A stretch of DNA of 34,366 bases from an uncultured Planctomycetota bacterium. GTDB taxonomy: Bacteria > Planctomycetota > Planctomycetia > Gemmatales > HRBIN36. A program made the translations under genes and the position numbers. Positions within the stretch are counted from its first letter, which is position 1. Every line of letters begins with the position of its first letter. Where the stretch lies: NCBI GenBank assembly GCA_937944855.1, contig CALFAY010000047.1, positions 1 to 34,366 on the forward strand, in the 5' to 3' direction. Shown here one piece after another: positions 8,577 through 15,668 of this stretch. A model generated the notes under the pieces. The model worked only from the letters and a program-made list of their open reading frames with translations. It was not told where the DNA came from and did not search any database.

Positions 8577-9181
8577 CCTCCTTCCTCCTCGATCCCCGGG
8601 CAGGCCGACACGCCGACGGCCAGTCGAGCCGAGGTCCGACGCTAGAAAAACCACGGTCTGGCGACGCGGAGGCGGAGGCCATAGGCGAACCCGGCCCCGC
8701 TGTCAAGGCCGAACCACGGCGAACCGGGCAAGCTGGGCACGACGCCCTAAGCGAAAAACACACGCCAGATGGGCAAAGGCCCGGAGACAGAGAAAACAAC
8801 AGCATCCGCCAGAAAGACGACGACACCTCGCGGCGAACACGTGCCCAAGAGCAAGGCGCGGACGATATAAGCCGAGCGGATAAACCCTTATAAACCAGTC
8901 ATTGATCGGTCTTAATGCAAAGGCTGAGTTTATAACGCATGGATCATTCGTTGCCTGGCTCGAGCGGATCGCCGGGTTTTCAGGGCGGACATTTTTCTCG
9001 TGTCGCCTTGCGGTCTGGCAGCTTGGGCGGTCGCTGATCTCAAGAGGTGAGCGCGGCGGGAACGGATGCCTGCCGATCCGCACGTCCATCCCACAGCCGC
9101 CGCTTCGCGGCCAGGCCCTTGCGTCGGGTCGCCAGGGCCGGTATGGTCGGAGAATCCTTACCCTCCGGGGAGTTGCAAACC
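8577..9181. other. 605-bp gap with an AT-rich island
   Basis: I see no credible gene here. The outer parts are GC-rich like the surroundings, while 8861-8940 is clearly AT-rich. It contains TATAAG (8866-8871) and CTTATA (8887-8892) as an inverted repeat, the near-repeat GATAAACC/TATAAACC, and a further TTTATAA. A promoter region or a small RNA is possible, but neither is shown. Reading frames through it give Arg-rich, low-complexity translations typical of noncoding GC-rich DNA. Confidence 0.4.
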
Positions 9182-9532
9182 ATGCCAGAACACCGCGTTT
9201 ATGCCATGCCGTTCGCCAGGGTCTATCAAGCCTATGTGCAAAAAGCCGAGCGAAAAAAACGTACAAAACAAGAGGTGGACCAGATCATCTGCTGGCTGAC
9301 CGGCTACGATGCGAAGGGACTGAAAAAACAGATCGAGGACGGCAAGGACCTCAAGACGTTTTTCGCTGAAGCCCCGGCGATGAATCCCAACTGCGCGCGA
9401 ATCAAGGGCGTCGTCTGCGGCGTCCGCGTGGAGGAGATCCAGGACCCCTTGATGCGTAATATCCGCTATCTGGACAAGCTCATTGACGAACTGGCCAAGG
9501 GCAAAGCGATGGACAGGATTCTGCGACAGTAG
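9182..9532 (+). CDS. DUF2200 family protein
   Basis: A small cytoplasmic protein of 116 aa matches the DUF2200 family from its N-terminal [16 protein letters not shown] through the segment CWLTGYD. It has no membrane segment or signal peptide and is rich in Lys and Glu. DUF2200 proteins are widespread and usually encoded alone; no biochemical role is established. The start at 9182 has CGGGGAG (9166-9172) 9 nt upstream. The longer frame starting at 9047 gives an Arg-rich extension unlike the family. It is followed by the MCE gene after ~107 bp that holds a possible promoter, so it is probably monocistronic. Confidence 0.85.
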   Translation: MPEHRVYAMPFARVYQAYVQKAERKKRTKQEVDQIICWLTGYDAKGLKKQIEDGKDLKTFFAEAPAMNPNCARIKGVVCGVRVEEIQDPLMRNIRYLDKLIDELAKGKAMDRILRQ

Positions 9533-9577
9533 CAGGCGTTGATCTGACATTATGAACCAGGTAAGGCCGGAAACGTC

Positions 9578-9609
9578 TTGACTCCCGGGATGACTTGCCG
9601 CGGTATAAT
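9578..9609 (+). promoter_or_regulatory. Possible sigma-70 promoter of the MCE-OmpA gene
   Basis: A perfect -10 hexamer TATAAT lies at 9604-9609. TTGACT at 9578-9583 matches the -35 consensus in 5 of 6 positions, but the 20-nt spacer is longer than the usual 17. The GTG start follows 30 nt after the -10 box. The spacing lowers confidence. Confidence 0.35.
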
Positions 9610-9639
9610 CAAGCGGTTTGGCCTTCTGGAGACGTCGCC

Positions 9640-10761
9640 GTGAACAACGATTTGCCCCGCGCTAAGTCGCTGATCCTGGCTGTTGTCGTGTTGGTCGCTC
9701 TGGTGCTGGTCCTCCTGGCCCTTTTTGCCATGGGAACCAGCCAAGGTTTGTGGAGCCGCCGGGTGCCGTTGACCGCCCGCTTTCCGCACATCAGCGGCGT
9801 GGAGGTCGGTTCGCGGGTACGGGTCATGGGGATCAATGTCGGCCAGGTCACTGGCATCAAACAGCCCAAGGACCGCAGCGACTCGGTGATGGTGCAGATG
9901 AGCATAGACCAGAGCATCTTCGGGCTGCTGGGCAGCGATGCCCGGGCGATCATCCTCAGCGAAGGGCTGATCGGCAGTAAAGTCATCGAGCTTGAGCCGG
10001 GGACCACGGGCAGTCTCGACCCGAAAGCGGTCATCCCTGGCGAGCCGGATCGCTTCATGGAACGGCTTCGGGAAATCGCCGATCAGGCCGGCCGGACTCT
10101 GGAAGATCTGCGTCGGCTCAGCGACCAGGCCGACGCTGCCCTCAAAGAAGCCCAGGGACTGGTTTCCGATCTGCGCACTGGTCAAGGTCCGACCGGCCAG
10201 GAGGTCACGTCCACGTTGCGGGATTTGCAGGAGTCGGCCCGGTCGGTGTCCGAAAGCTTCGGGGCCATGAGGAACCTGCCGGTGTTGGGCGGCTACGTGC
10301 AGTCTCCGGATTCGCTGCTGGTTCGGCCAGACAGGCTCTCCCACGTCTTTGTGTTCGACGAGCATCAGCTGTTTGAACCCGGCTCGGCGACGCTGACGGC
10401 CCAGGGACGCGAACGCCTCGACCTTTTTATGGCGAAGGACTTCGAGCCGCTGAAGAATCTCTCCGGTGTCGAGATCGTCGTCGCGGCTTATACCAATAGC
10501 GGATCGGGCAGCGAGGCGACGACCCTGACGCGCGGTCAAGCCGAGGCGGTCAAGAAGTATTTGATGGAGAAGCACAGGATTCACAGTCCTGGATTGCTGT
10601 TTTCTGGTCGGCCGGTGACGGCTGTCGGCATGGGCCGCAAGCCCTCGCCGATCAGCGTCGGCCCTCGCAATCCTCCGCCGCGCCGCGTCGAGATCATCGT
10701 CTTCTGTCCGCCGGAGAAAGGACCGACGACTTCTTCGACGTCGGAAAGTTCCCGGCCCTAG
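9640..10761 (+). CDS. MCE (MlaD) domain protein with C-terminal OmpA-like domain
   Basis: The protein has 373 aa. One membrane anchor (residues ~10-31) is followed by an MCE/MlaD domain (~42-120; SGVEVGSRVRVMGINVGQV, then GLIGSKVIELEPG). A helical Gln/Leu-rich linker (~130-195) predicts a coiled coil. A C-terminal OmpA-like domain (~225-350) contains FEPGSATLT, TLTRGQAEAVKKYL and PPPRRVEIIV. MCE proteins form periplasmic rings or tubes that carry lipids between membranes. OmpA-like domains bind peptidoglycan. The fusion suggests a lipid-transfer ring tethered to the wall or outer layer. The GTG start at 9640 lies behind CTGGAGA and after a TATAAT; the ATG at 9595 would overlap that promoter. 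No MlaE or MlaF partner is visible. The next gene, a sigma factor, follows after 36 bp. Confidence 0.85.
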   Translation: MNNDLPRAKSLILAVVVLVALVLVLLALFAMGTSQGLWSRRVPLTARFPHISGVEVGSRVRVMGINVGQVTGIKQPKDRSDSVMVQMSIDQSIFGLLGSDARAIILSEGLIGSKVIELEPGTTGSLDPKAVIPGEPDRFMERLREIADQAGRTLEDLRRLSDQADAALKEAQGLVSDLRTGQGPTGQEVTSTLRDLQESARSVSESFGAMRNLPVLGGYVQSPDSLLVRPDRLSHVFVFDEHQLFEPGSATLTAQGRERLDLFMAKDFEPLKNLSGVEIVVAAYTNSGSGSEATTLTRGQAEAVKKYLMEKHRIHSPGLLFSGRPVTAVGMGRKPSPISVGPRNPPPRRVEIIVFCPPEKGPTTSSTSESSRP

Positions 10762-10797
10762 GCGGGAGCGAAGAGGAAACGCAGACGGATCGGCTTC

Positions 10798-11778
10798 ATG
10801 ACCCCGACCAGTTTCCCCACGGAAGACCTTCCCGGACTGCCGCCCGGAATCCGTTCCCGATTGACACTTCTGTATCACTTCAACCGGGTCCAGGCACCGA
10901 GGATCGCCCTGAGCCTGACGAGCTTTCAGCGGCGTCTGTCGGCCATGTTCCAGCGGGCCAGCACGCGGAAAACGCAGCCGGTGCGGGAGTGGGACAAGTT
11001 TCTGCGACGGTTGCACGCCCTGGATGCGTTCGTGGCCGCGGCGTGTCTGGAAGGCGACGAAGATGCCTGGCAGCTGCTGCTGTTCGATGCCCGGCTGGGC
11101 GGGGCGGAGCATCGCCTGCTGGACGCCCTGCGGTCCAGAGCGGTCCGCCTCTACCCCGGCAACGAGGAACGGCAGAACTCCGCCGTGGATGACTTCTGGG
11201 GCAGTCTGCTCGTGGCCGATTCTCCCGGTTCCGTCCCGGTGCTGCAACGCTACGACGGTTTGCGGCCGCTCGGCCCGTGGCTCGTGACCGTCTTCCAAAA
11301 TCGCCACGTCTCCTTGCTGCGAGGTCGGCATCACGAGGGACAGGCCCTGGAAGAGGACGACCTGTTGCCCGAGCCGTCGCCGCCAGCCGGAGATGATTCA
11401 GCCTTGTGGCACGAAGCGTTCCGGGAAGCGGCCCGGGAATGGCTCGCCGAACGGGCCTCCTCGGACGACTTGCTGCTACTGGGCTTGTTGTGGCGGTATC
11501 GACTCAACCAGCGGGAAGCGGCCCGACTTCTGGGCGTCCATGAGGGCACGGTCTCCCGCAGGATCAAGAGCCTGTCGCAGAACTGCGTGTCCTTCGTGGT
11601 CGAGCGGATGCAGGCGCAAGGCTGGTCTGGCGACGACCCCGACCGCCTGCTCTACGCCGAGATGGCCGAGGTGCTCTTCGAGGAGCCGCGTCTGTCCGCG
11701 GACGCTCTGGCCCGGCAGCTGCATCGCCTGGGAAAATCCCCTCCGCCAAATCTGGACGAAGGAGCGACCGCGGAGTAG
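10798..11778 (+). CDS. Sigma-70 family (ECF-like) RNA polymerase sigma factor
   Basis: The protein has 326 aa. The helix-turn-helix of region 4 lies at about residues 235-258 (LNQREAARLLGVHEGTVSRRI) and would contact the -35 element. The N-terminal half, with ACLEGDEDAWQLL and a WLVTVFQNRHVSLLRG segment, fits region 2-like sequence in divergent planctomycete sigma factors. It is longer than a standard ECF sigma (~180-200 aa): it has ~75 extra residues before region 2 and ~60 after region 4. No anti-sigma gene is adjacent. It follows the MCE-OmpA gene by 36 bp and is probably cotranscribed. No strong ribosome binding site directly precedes the ATG, so the exact start is uncertain. A cobalamin riboswitch begins 17 nt after its stop. 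Confidence 0.78.
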   Translation: MTPTSFPTEDLPGLPPGIRSRLTLLYHFNRVQAPRIALSLTSFQRRLSAMFQRASTRKTQPVREWDKFLRRLHALDAFVAAACLEGDEDAWQLLLFDARLGGAEHRLLDALRSRAVRLYPGNEERQNSAVDDFWGSLLVADSPGSVPVLQRYDGLRPLGPWLVTVFQNRHVSLLRGRHHEGQALEEDDLLPEPSPPAGDDSALWHEAFREAAREWLAERASSDDLLLLGLLWRYRLNQREAARLLGVHEGTVSRRIKSLSQNCVSFVVERMQAQGWSGDDPDRLLYAEMAEVLFEEPRLSADALARQLHRLGKSPPPNLDEGATAE

Positions 11779-11781
11779 TAT
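11753..11781 (+). promoter_or_regulatory. Possible promoter for the cobalamin riboswitch
   Basis: TGGACG (11753-11758) and TAGTAT (11776-11781) match the -35 and -10 consensus in four positions each, with the ideal 17-nt spacer. The -10 box overlaps the TAG stop of the sigma factor gene. Transcription would begin near 11788, a few bases before the aptamer's P1 stem. This is only a pattern match. Read-through from the sigma gene is the alternative. Confidence 0.35.
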
Positions 11782-11792
11782 GCTTGCTTGAA

Positions 11793-11986
11793 GTTCGTCA
11801 GGTGCCGCTCCTGGTCCTGATGCGGACCAGCGAGCGGAGAATAGGGAAAACGGTGCGAATCCGTTGCGGGGCCGCCGCTGTGATCGGCGAGGTTCCCGGA
11901 CATGGTGCCACTGAGGGCAATGCGCCTTCGGGAAGGCCGTTCAGGAACCGCAATCAGCCGAAAGCCAGAAGACCTGCCTGACGAGG
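11793..11986 (+). ncRNA. Cobalamin (B12) riboswitch aptamer
   Basis: The P1 stem pairs CGTCAGG (11796-11802) with CCTGACG (11977-11983). Conserved core elements appear in the right order: AATAGGGAAAACGGTGCGAA (11840-11859), CCGCTGTGATCGGCGAGG, a GTGCCACTGAGG element, and the 3' B12 box AGCCAGAAGACCTGCC (11963-11978). This is the cobalamin class, which represses downstream genes when the cofactor is bound. The downstream gene is a prepilin-like DUF1559 protein, and the gap between aptamer and gene contains a Shine-Dalgarno/anti-Shine-Dalgarno pair. The call rests on sequence motifs I recognise, not on a covariance-model search. Confidence 0.92.
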
Positions 11987-12040
11987 GGTTCTGTTCCGAC
12001 GCTTCGGCCGCGAGCGCTCGGCAGGTGGGACGCTGGTGCC

Positions 12041-12098
12041 CCTTCCTTCCGGCTTGCGCCGAAGCAGGCTTCTGTGCCCGTGCCGGCAGGAAGGAAGG
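12041..12098 (+). promoter_or_regulatory. Riboswitch expression platform: ribosome binding site and its complement
   Basis: CCTTCCTTCC (12041-12050) is the exact reverse complement of GGAAGGAAGG (12089-12098), which sits 5 nt before the ATG at 12104. Pairing would form a 10-bp helix that hides the ribosome binding site. The 38-nt loop contains a smaller hairpin, GAAGC-AG-GCTTC. This fits translational control by the upstream cobalamin aptamer. How the aptamer is coupled to this helix cannot be seen directly. Confidence 0.7.
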
Positions 12099-12103
12099 TT
12101 GCC

Positions 12104-12934
12104 ATGCGTCTTCGTCGTCCGTCCCCTCGCGCCTTCACGCTCTTGGAACTGCTGGTGGTCATCGCCATCATCTCGGTGTTGATGGCGTTGCTGCTGCCCG
12201 CCGTGCAGAAGGTCCGCGCCGCCGCCGACAGCCTCATGTGCAAGAACAATCTCAAGCAAATCGGCATCGCCCTGCACCACTACGCCCTGGACCACGGCGA
12301 GCACCTGATCACCACCGGCGAGCCGTTCGATTGGATGGTCCCGGCCAGCCCGACCAGTCCACGGCAATACTGGTTCGGTTCGTTGATCGGCCCGTCCGAG
12401 GTCAACGTCCGCAGCGGCTACCTGATGCCGTACCTGGAAAACGTCACCAAGATCAAACACTGTCCGACGTTCGACAAAGGCTCGATCACTTTGCGTTTCC
12501 AGGGAGCGACCAGCGGTTACGCTTACAATCCGCAACTGGGCAACGTGACCTATCTGCCGCCCGACTACCGCACCGGGAGGGTGAACCGCTACAAAATCAC
12601 CAACATCGCTTCGACCAGCGAAACCATCGCCTTCGCCGACAGTGCCGAAGTCTGGTGGTACTGGCCGGCGTCGGCCACGGCCCCGATCCTGCGGGAAAGT
12701 TTTATTCTCAGTCTGCCGTCCTCGCAATTTCCCAACGTGCATTTCCGCCACGCGGGGCAGACCGCCAACGTGCTGTTCGTGGATGGACACGTGGAAACCA
12801 TGACGCCGGTGCATAATCCGCTGTCCACCAATCCGCCCAATCGGTGGGGCTGGCCGGCGGCGGCGTTGGAACTCAAAGCCAAGGCGGTCATCGCCGATCT
12901 CAGCGAACCGGACGTGCTCTACGACCGTTGGTAA
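12104..12934 (+). CDS. DUF1559 prepilin-like protein under cobalamin riboswitch control
   Basis: The protein has 276 aa. It begins with a type II secretion/type IV pilin leader ([22 protein letters not shown]). Cleavage and methylation are expected at F11 and the conserved Glu is at +5. The first hydrophobic helix leads into [13 protein letters not shown]. Near the end it has the DUF1559 H-x9-(V)DG element ([15 protein letters not shown]). DUF1559 proteins are strongly expanded in planctomycetes and are thought to be pseudopilin-like extracellular or periplasmic proteins of unknown function. The start at 12104 is fixed by GGAAGGAAGG 5 nt upstream. This gene is the only one downstream of the riboswitch before a terminator. 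It may take part in B12 or corrinoid capture, or in a process a B12 enzyme would otherwise replace; both are inference. Confidence 0.88.
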   Translation: MRLRRPSPRAFTLLELLVVIAIISVLMALLLPAVQKVRAAADSLMCKNNLKQIGIALHHYALDHGEHLITTGEPFDWMVPASPTSPRQYWFGSLIGPSEVNVRSGYLMPYLENVTKIKHCPTFDKGSITLRFQGATSGYAYNPQLGNVTYLPPDYRTGRVNRYKITNIASTSETIAFADSAEVWWYWPASATAPILRESFILSLPSSQFPNVHFRHAGQTANVLFVDGHVETMTPVHNPLSTNPPNRWGWPAAALELKAKAVIADLSEPDVLYDRW

Positions 12935-12955
12935 GGCTGGAACTCCTTCGGGGCG

Positions 12956-12995
12956 GTCGCCGGGGGGCAGGTTTTCCAGCGAAGCCCCCGGCGAC
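12956..12995. terminator. GC-rich hairpin between convergent genes
   Basis: GTCGCCGGGGG (12956-12966) and CCCCCGGCGAC (12985-12995) form a perfect 11-bp stem with an 18-nt loop. It lies between the ends of the DUF1559 gene (+) and the DUF29 gene (-). There is no T-run, so it may stop transcription together with Rho or protect 3' ends. Confidence 0.6.
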
Positions 12996-13004
12996 TATCG
13001 GTGG

Positions 13005-13463
13005 TCAGATCTCATCCACTAACAAGTCGCGGGACAGGAGTTGGTCAAGCGAATCGGGGCAGGTCGCGGGAAAGTCTTTCGGCGATAAGCCCGTCTCGAC
13101 TACCACCCGCTCTACGGCGTATTGGTACGCATCTGGCAGAACGGTTCCCGCGTGCTGTCTGAGCACGCCAAGACCTGCCAGCCCTTCCAATTCCTGGCGC
13201 TGCTTCAGGATGGTTAACAGCCAGGAGCGCGACCGCCGATCGGGTTGGAACTGCCATTTCAGGAGGTGAGCCAGCACCACTACCAGACGGCTGAACACCT
13301 CCTGCCGGTCGCGCTTGGCCATGTCCGTGAGGTACTCCGCCAGGTTCTGCGTGTCCACTTCCGAAAGCCGACCGGCCCGGAGCAGTTCGGCGGTACGTTC
13401 CAGCCAGGCGGTTTCGTCCGTTTCATACAGGGCAGCGAGGGTTTCTACAGTCTGCTGAGCCAC
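13005..13463 (-). CDS. DUF29 domain protein
   Basis: A cytoplasmic helical protein of 152 aa spans the DUF29 family. It opens with LYETDETAWLERTAELLRAGR, has the central LAHLLKWQFQPDRRSRSW, and has the late FPATCPDSLDQLLSRD, all at the expected spacing. The function of DUF29 is not known. The family is abundant in cyanobacteria and planctomycetes and is often found in many copies per genome. The gene has no partner on its strand. About 210 bp of sequence without a recognisable gene (13464-13674) separates it from the BON-domain gene. Confidence 0.87.
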   Translation of the reverse strand: MAQQTVETLAALYETDETAWLERTAELLRAGRLSEVDTQNLAEYLTDMAKRDRQEVFSRLVVVLAHLLKWQFQPDRRSRSWLLTILKQRQELEGLAGLGVLRQHAGTVLPDAYQYAVERVVVETGLSPKDFPATCPDSLDQLLSRDLLVDEI

Positions 13464-13674
13464 TACGCGACGCTCCGCAAAGAGACGCTCGGCAAAAACC
13501 TGCCAAGGCGAACTTATCCCCTAAAAGAGGCAAGTCTATGTTGAGGACAGGAATAGGATTATCCTCGGTCTTCCGAACCTACAACCGCCTCGAATGGCCC
13601 TGGCGAGGTTCGCCTACGGATCTTCTCCCGGGAGGGTATTTGCGGTACGGTAAAGGACTGGAATGAGCCGACGG
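13464..13674. other. 211-bp gap without a recognised gene
   Basis: This spacer lies between the DUF29 start and the end of the BON gene (both minus strand). It is slightly AT-richer near 13510-13570. It should contain the promoter of the DUF29 gene. I see no RNA gene or repeat in it. Confidence 0.4.
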
Positions 13675-14472
13675 CTAGGGAAGCACGGTCACCTTGGCAT
13701 GGTCCAGGACGAAACCCGGGGCAAGGGGACGGACAGCAGCGATCAGGTCGTCTAGCTGGGCCGAATTGGCTACGGTCCCCTGAAGGCGCACGGTCCCTCG
13801 TTCCACTTCGGCTCTCACTTCCCGGAATCGCGGATTGTTGCGCAGCAAACGCTCGACGGCGAAACGAACGTCGGCCTCGCAGACCATTTGGGGAAACCGG
13901 ATGAAAGCCTGGGAATTTGTCACAACTCCTGATTTGGAAATATCTTCCGCTTGGACATCGGCTTCTATCCGGGAAGCAAGGAGGGCTTTGGGCACATGGC
14001 CGGGTACGCTTGGGGGTGGCCGCGAAAATGTTGCGCGAGACTGTGGCGGTCCGATTAGCGGCGGAAGTGGACCGGGCGGAAGTGCCGGTTTGCTATTCGG
14101 CCTTAAGTCTATGTCCATCAAAGGGGTACGGACGGTAAGCTCGTTCCTGACCTCTCGCACACCATTGGTTGCGCGAACCAGGGCTTCGGCTCGACGGCGA
14201 AACAAGTCCGAAGGCACAGGACCGGAAAGGGTTACGACTCCCCGGCGGACCCGGACGGTGAGGTTGAGCGGTCCCAGGTCCGAATCTTGCGCCAAAAGGT
14301 TGCGAATCTTCCAAGCGAGCTTCCAGTCGGCGCGGTCCTCGTCCGTCAGCGGCGTCCGAAGGGAAAGCAGCACAAGCTCTTGCGTGCAGAACTCGCTTTC
14401 ATTTCGGGGCACGCCCAGCGGCTCCGCCAGGACGACTGCCAGACACAGGATGTTGCGCAACCAGCTCGGCAT
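13675..14472 (-). CDS. Secreted protein with two BON domains
   Basis: A signal peptide-like N-terminus ([20 protein letters not shown]) precedes two BON domains. The first contains [20 protein letters not shown] and [10 protein letters not shown]; the second, near the C-terminus, contains [19 protein letters not shown]. They are separated by a Pro-rich linker of ~70 residues. BON domains bind phospholipid or help keep the envelope intact, as in OsmY. The start at 14472 (265 aa) is chosen for the signal peptide, but its ribosome binding site is poor. The frame continues upstream to an ATG at 14541, so the start is uncertain. The gene is divergent from the ParA gene. Confidence 0.78.
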   Translation of the reverse strand: MPSWLRNILCLAVVLAEPLGVPRNESEFCTQELVLLSLRTPLTDEDRADWKLAWKIRNLLAQDSDLGPLNLTVRVRRGVVTLSGPVPSDLFRRRAEALVRATNGVREVRNELTVRTPLMDIDLRPNSKPALPPGPLPPLIGPPQSRATFSRPPPSVPGHVPKALLASRIEADVQAEDISKSGVVTNSQAFIRFPQMVCEADVRFAVERLLRNNPRFREVRAEVERGTVRLQGTVANSAQLDDLIAAVRPLAPGFVLDHAKVTVLP

Positions 14473-14541
14473 CGAACCCGTGATCTGTTCCCCCGTGGGC
14501 AAGGCTGCCCGGGATACGGGAAAGCGGTCCCCCTTTTCCAT

Positions 14542-14559
14542 TGTGCAATTTGTTGCGCA
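14542..14559. promoter_or_regulatory. Imperfect inverted repeat in the divergent BON/parA region
   Basis: TGTGCAA-TTTG-TTGCGCA is a 7-bp inverted repeat with one mismatch. It lies between the start of the BON gene (-) and the ParA gene (+). Its position suits an operator acting on one or both genes. No known regulator consensus is recognised. Confidence 0.2.
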
Positions 14560-14638
14560 GCTTCCACCGGCCCCGTGCCGGGCTTATCGGGGGGAACTTG
14601 AGTCGGAAACCCGCATTCTCGGAAAACGCCGACAGACC

Positions 14639-14644
14639 TATAAT
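14639..14644 (+). promoter_or_regulatory. -10 box of the parA gene
   Basis: A perfect TATAAT lies 33 nt before the ATG at 14678. No good -35 hexamer is seen 16-18 nt upstream (TTCTCG at 14616-14621 matches only TT), so only the -10 element is proposed. Confidence 0.35.
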
Positions 14645-14677
14645 GGCAAACCCGTTACGGTCGGCAAAGGAGTCGCC

Positions 14678-15583
14678 ATGCGAAGGATCGCCATCATTAA
14701 CCAGAAGGGCGGAGTAGGGAAGACGACGACGGCGGTGAACCTGGCCGCGGCCTTGGCTCAATTGCAGCAGCGGGTCTGCGTCATCGACCTCGACCCCCAG
14801 GCCCACGCCACGACGCACCTGGGCATCGAACCGGACGGCAAATCTCCGTCGGTGTACGACGTGTTGATCCACTCCCGACCCCTGGCCGACGTCCGCCGCA
14901 AGGTGGCCGATAACCTCTGGCTCGTCGGTTCGGACATCAACCTGGCCGCCGCCGAGGTCGAACTGGCCGGCGTGGTCGGGCGGGAAGTCATCCTCCGCGA
15001 CCTGCTGCTTCAGGAGGAGGGGGCCTTCGATTTCGTCCTCATGGACTGTCCGCCGTCGCTGGGCGTGTTAACGCTCAACGCCCTGGCGGCGGCCAACGAG
15101 GTCTTCATTCCGCTCCAGCCGCACTTCCTGGCCTTGCACGGGCTGGGCAAACTTCTGGAGACGACGGCCCTGGTGGCCCGCCGAATCAACCCGGCCCTGA
15201 AAGTGACCGGCATCATCCTGTGCCTGTATGAGGCGACGACCAAATTGGCTGCCGAGGTCATCCGCGATCTGGAAGACTACCTCGCCAAGAGCCGGGCCAC
15301 GAATTGTCCGTGGTCGAAGGCTCGCATCTTCCAGACCCGCGTCCGCCGCAACATCAAGCTGGCGGAGTGCCCCAGCTTCGGCAAATCCATCTTCGAGTAT
15401 TCGCCGACCTGTCACGGGGCCGGGGACTACATGGGTCTGGCCCACGAGGTCCTGGGACAACAGCCGACCATTCTGGCCGCCCGGGTCAGCGTGGTGGAGT
15501 CGGAAGCAGCACCACAACGGCAGACGACGCTTTCGCAGGAACCCGAACCCGACGCGGTGCAAAAGACCTTGGCCAAATTCTGA
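14678..15583 (+). CDS. ParA/Soj-family ATPase
   Basis: This is a cytoplasmic, dimerising ATPase of the ParA/MinD superfamily, 301 aa. The deviant Walker A motif [10 protein letters not shown] (residues 9-18) has the signature lysine. VIDLDPQAH and [16 protein letters not shown] supply the Walker A' and B elements. The C-terminal half has the usual ParA end ([19 protein letters not shown]) plus a ~35-residue polar tail. The start at 14678 has AAAGGAG 5 nt upstream; the much longer frame to the left runs antisense through the BON gene and is not coding. No parB or parS-like repeat is seen nearby. It may therefore be an orphan partitioning or protein-positioning ATPase rather than the chromosome segregation ParA. 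A glycosyltransferase follows after 85 bp. Confidence 0.88.
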   Translation: MRRIAIINQKGGVGKTTTAVNLAAALAQLQQRVCVIDLDPQAHATTHLGIEPDGKSPSVYDVLIHSRPLADVRRKVADNLWLVGSDINLAAAEVELAGVVGREVILRDLLLQEEGAFDFVLMDCPPSLGVLTLNALAAANEVFIPLQPHFLALHGLGKLLETTALVARRINPALKVTGIILCLYEATTKLAAEVIRDLEDYLAKSRATNCPWSKARIFQTRVRRNIKLAECPSFGKSIFEYSPTCHGAGDYMGLAHEVLGQQPTILAARVSVVESEAAPQRQTTLSQEPEPDAVQKTLAKF

Positions 15584-15668
15584 ATTGCCTGTTCATAAGC
15601 CTGCGGATAAGCTTGCCGTATTGTCAGGAACAGAGACAGCACCCAAGAAGAGAGCACCCTGCCCGATC

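Noticed and set aside
10861..10866. Perfect TTGACA as a promoter -35 box
   Set aside because: It lies inside the sigma factor coding region and no -10 box is at a suitable distance.
9550..11334. Long minus-strand open frame (594 codons) across the MCE and sigma genes
   Set aside because: It runs antisense to two genes with clear domains. Its translation is low in recognisable motifs. Long antisense frames are common in GC-rich DNA.
13835..14677. Long N-terminal extension of ParA
   Set aside because: It runs antisense through the BON gene, and the conserved ParA N-terminus begins at 14678 behind AAAGGAG.
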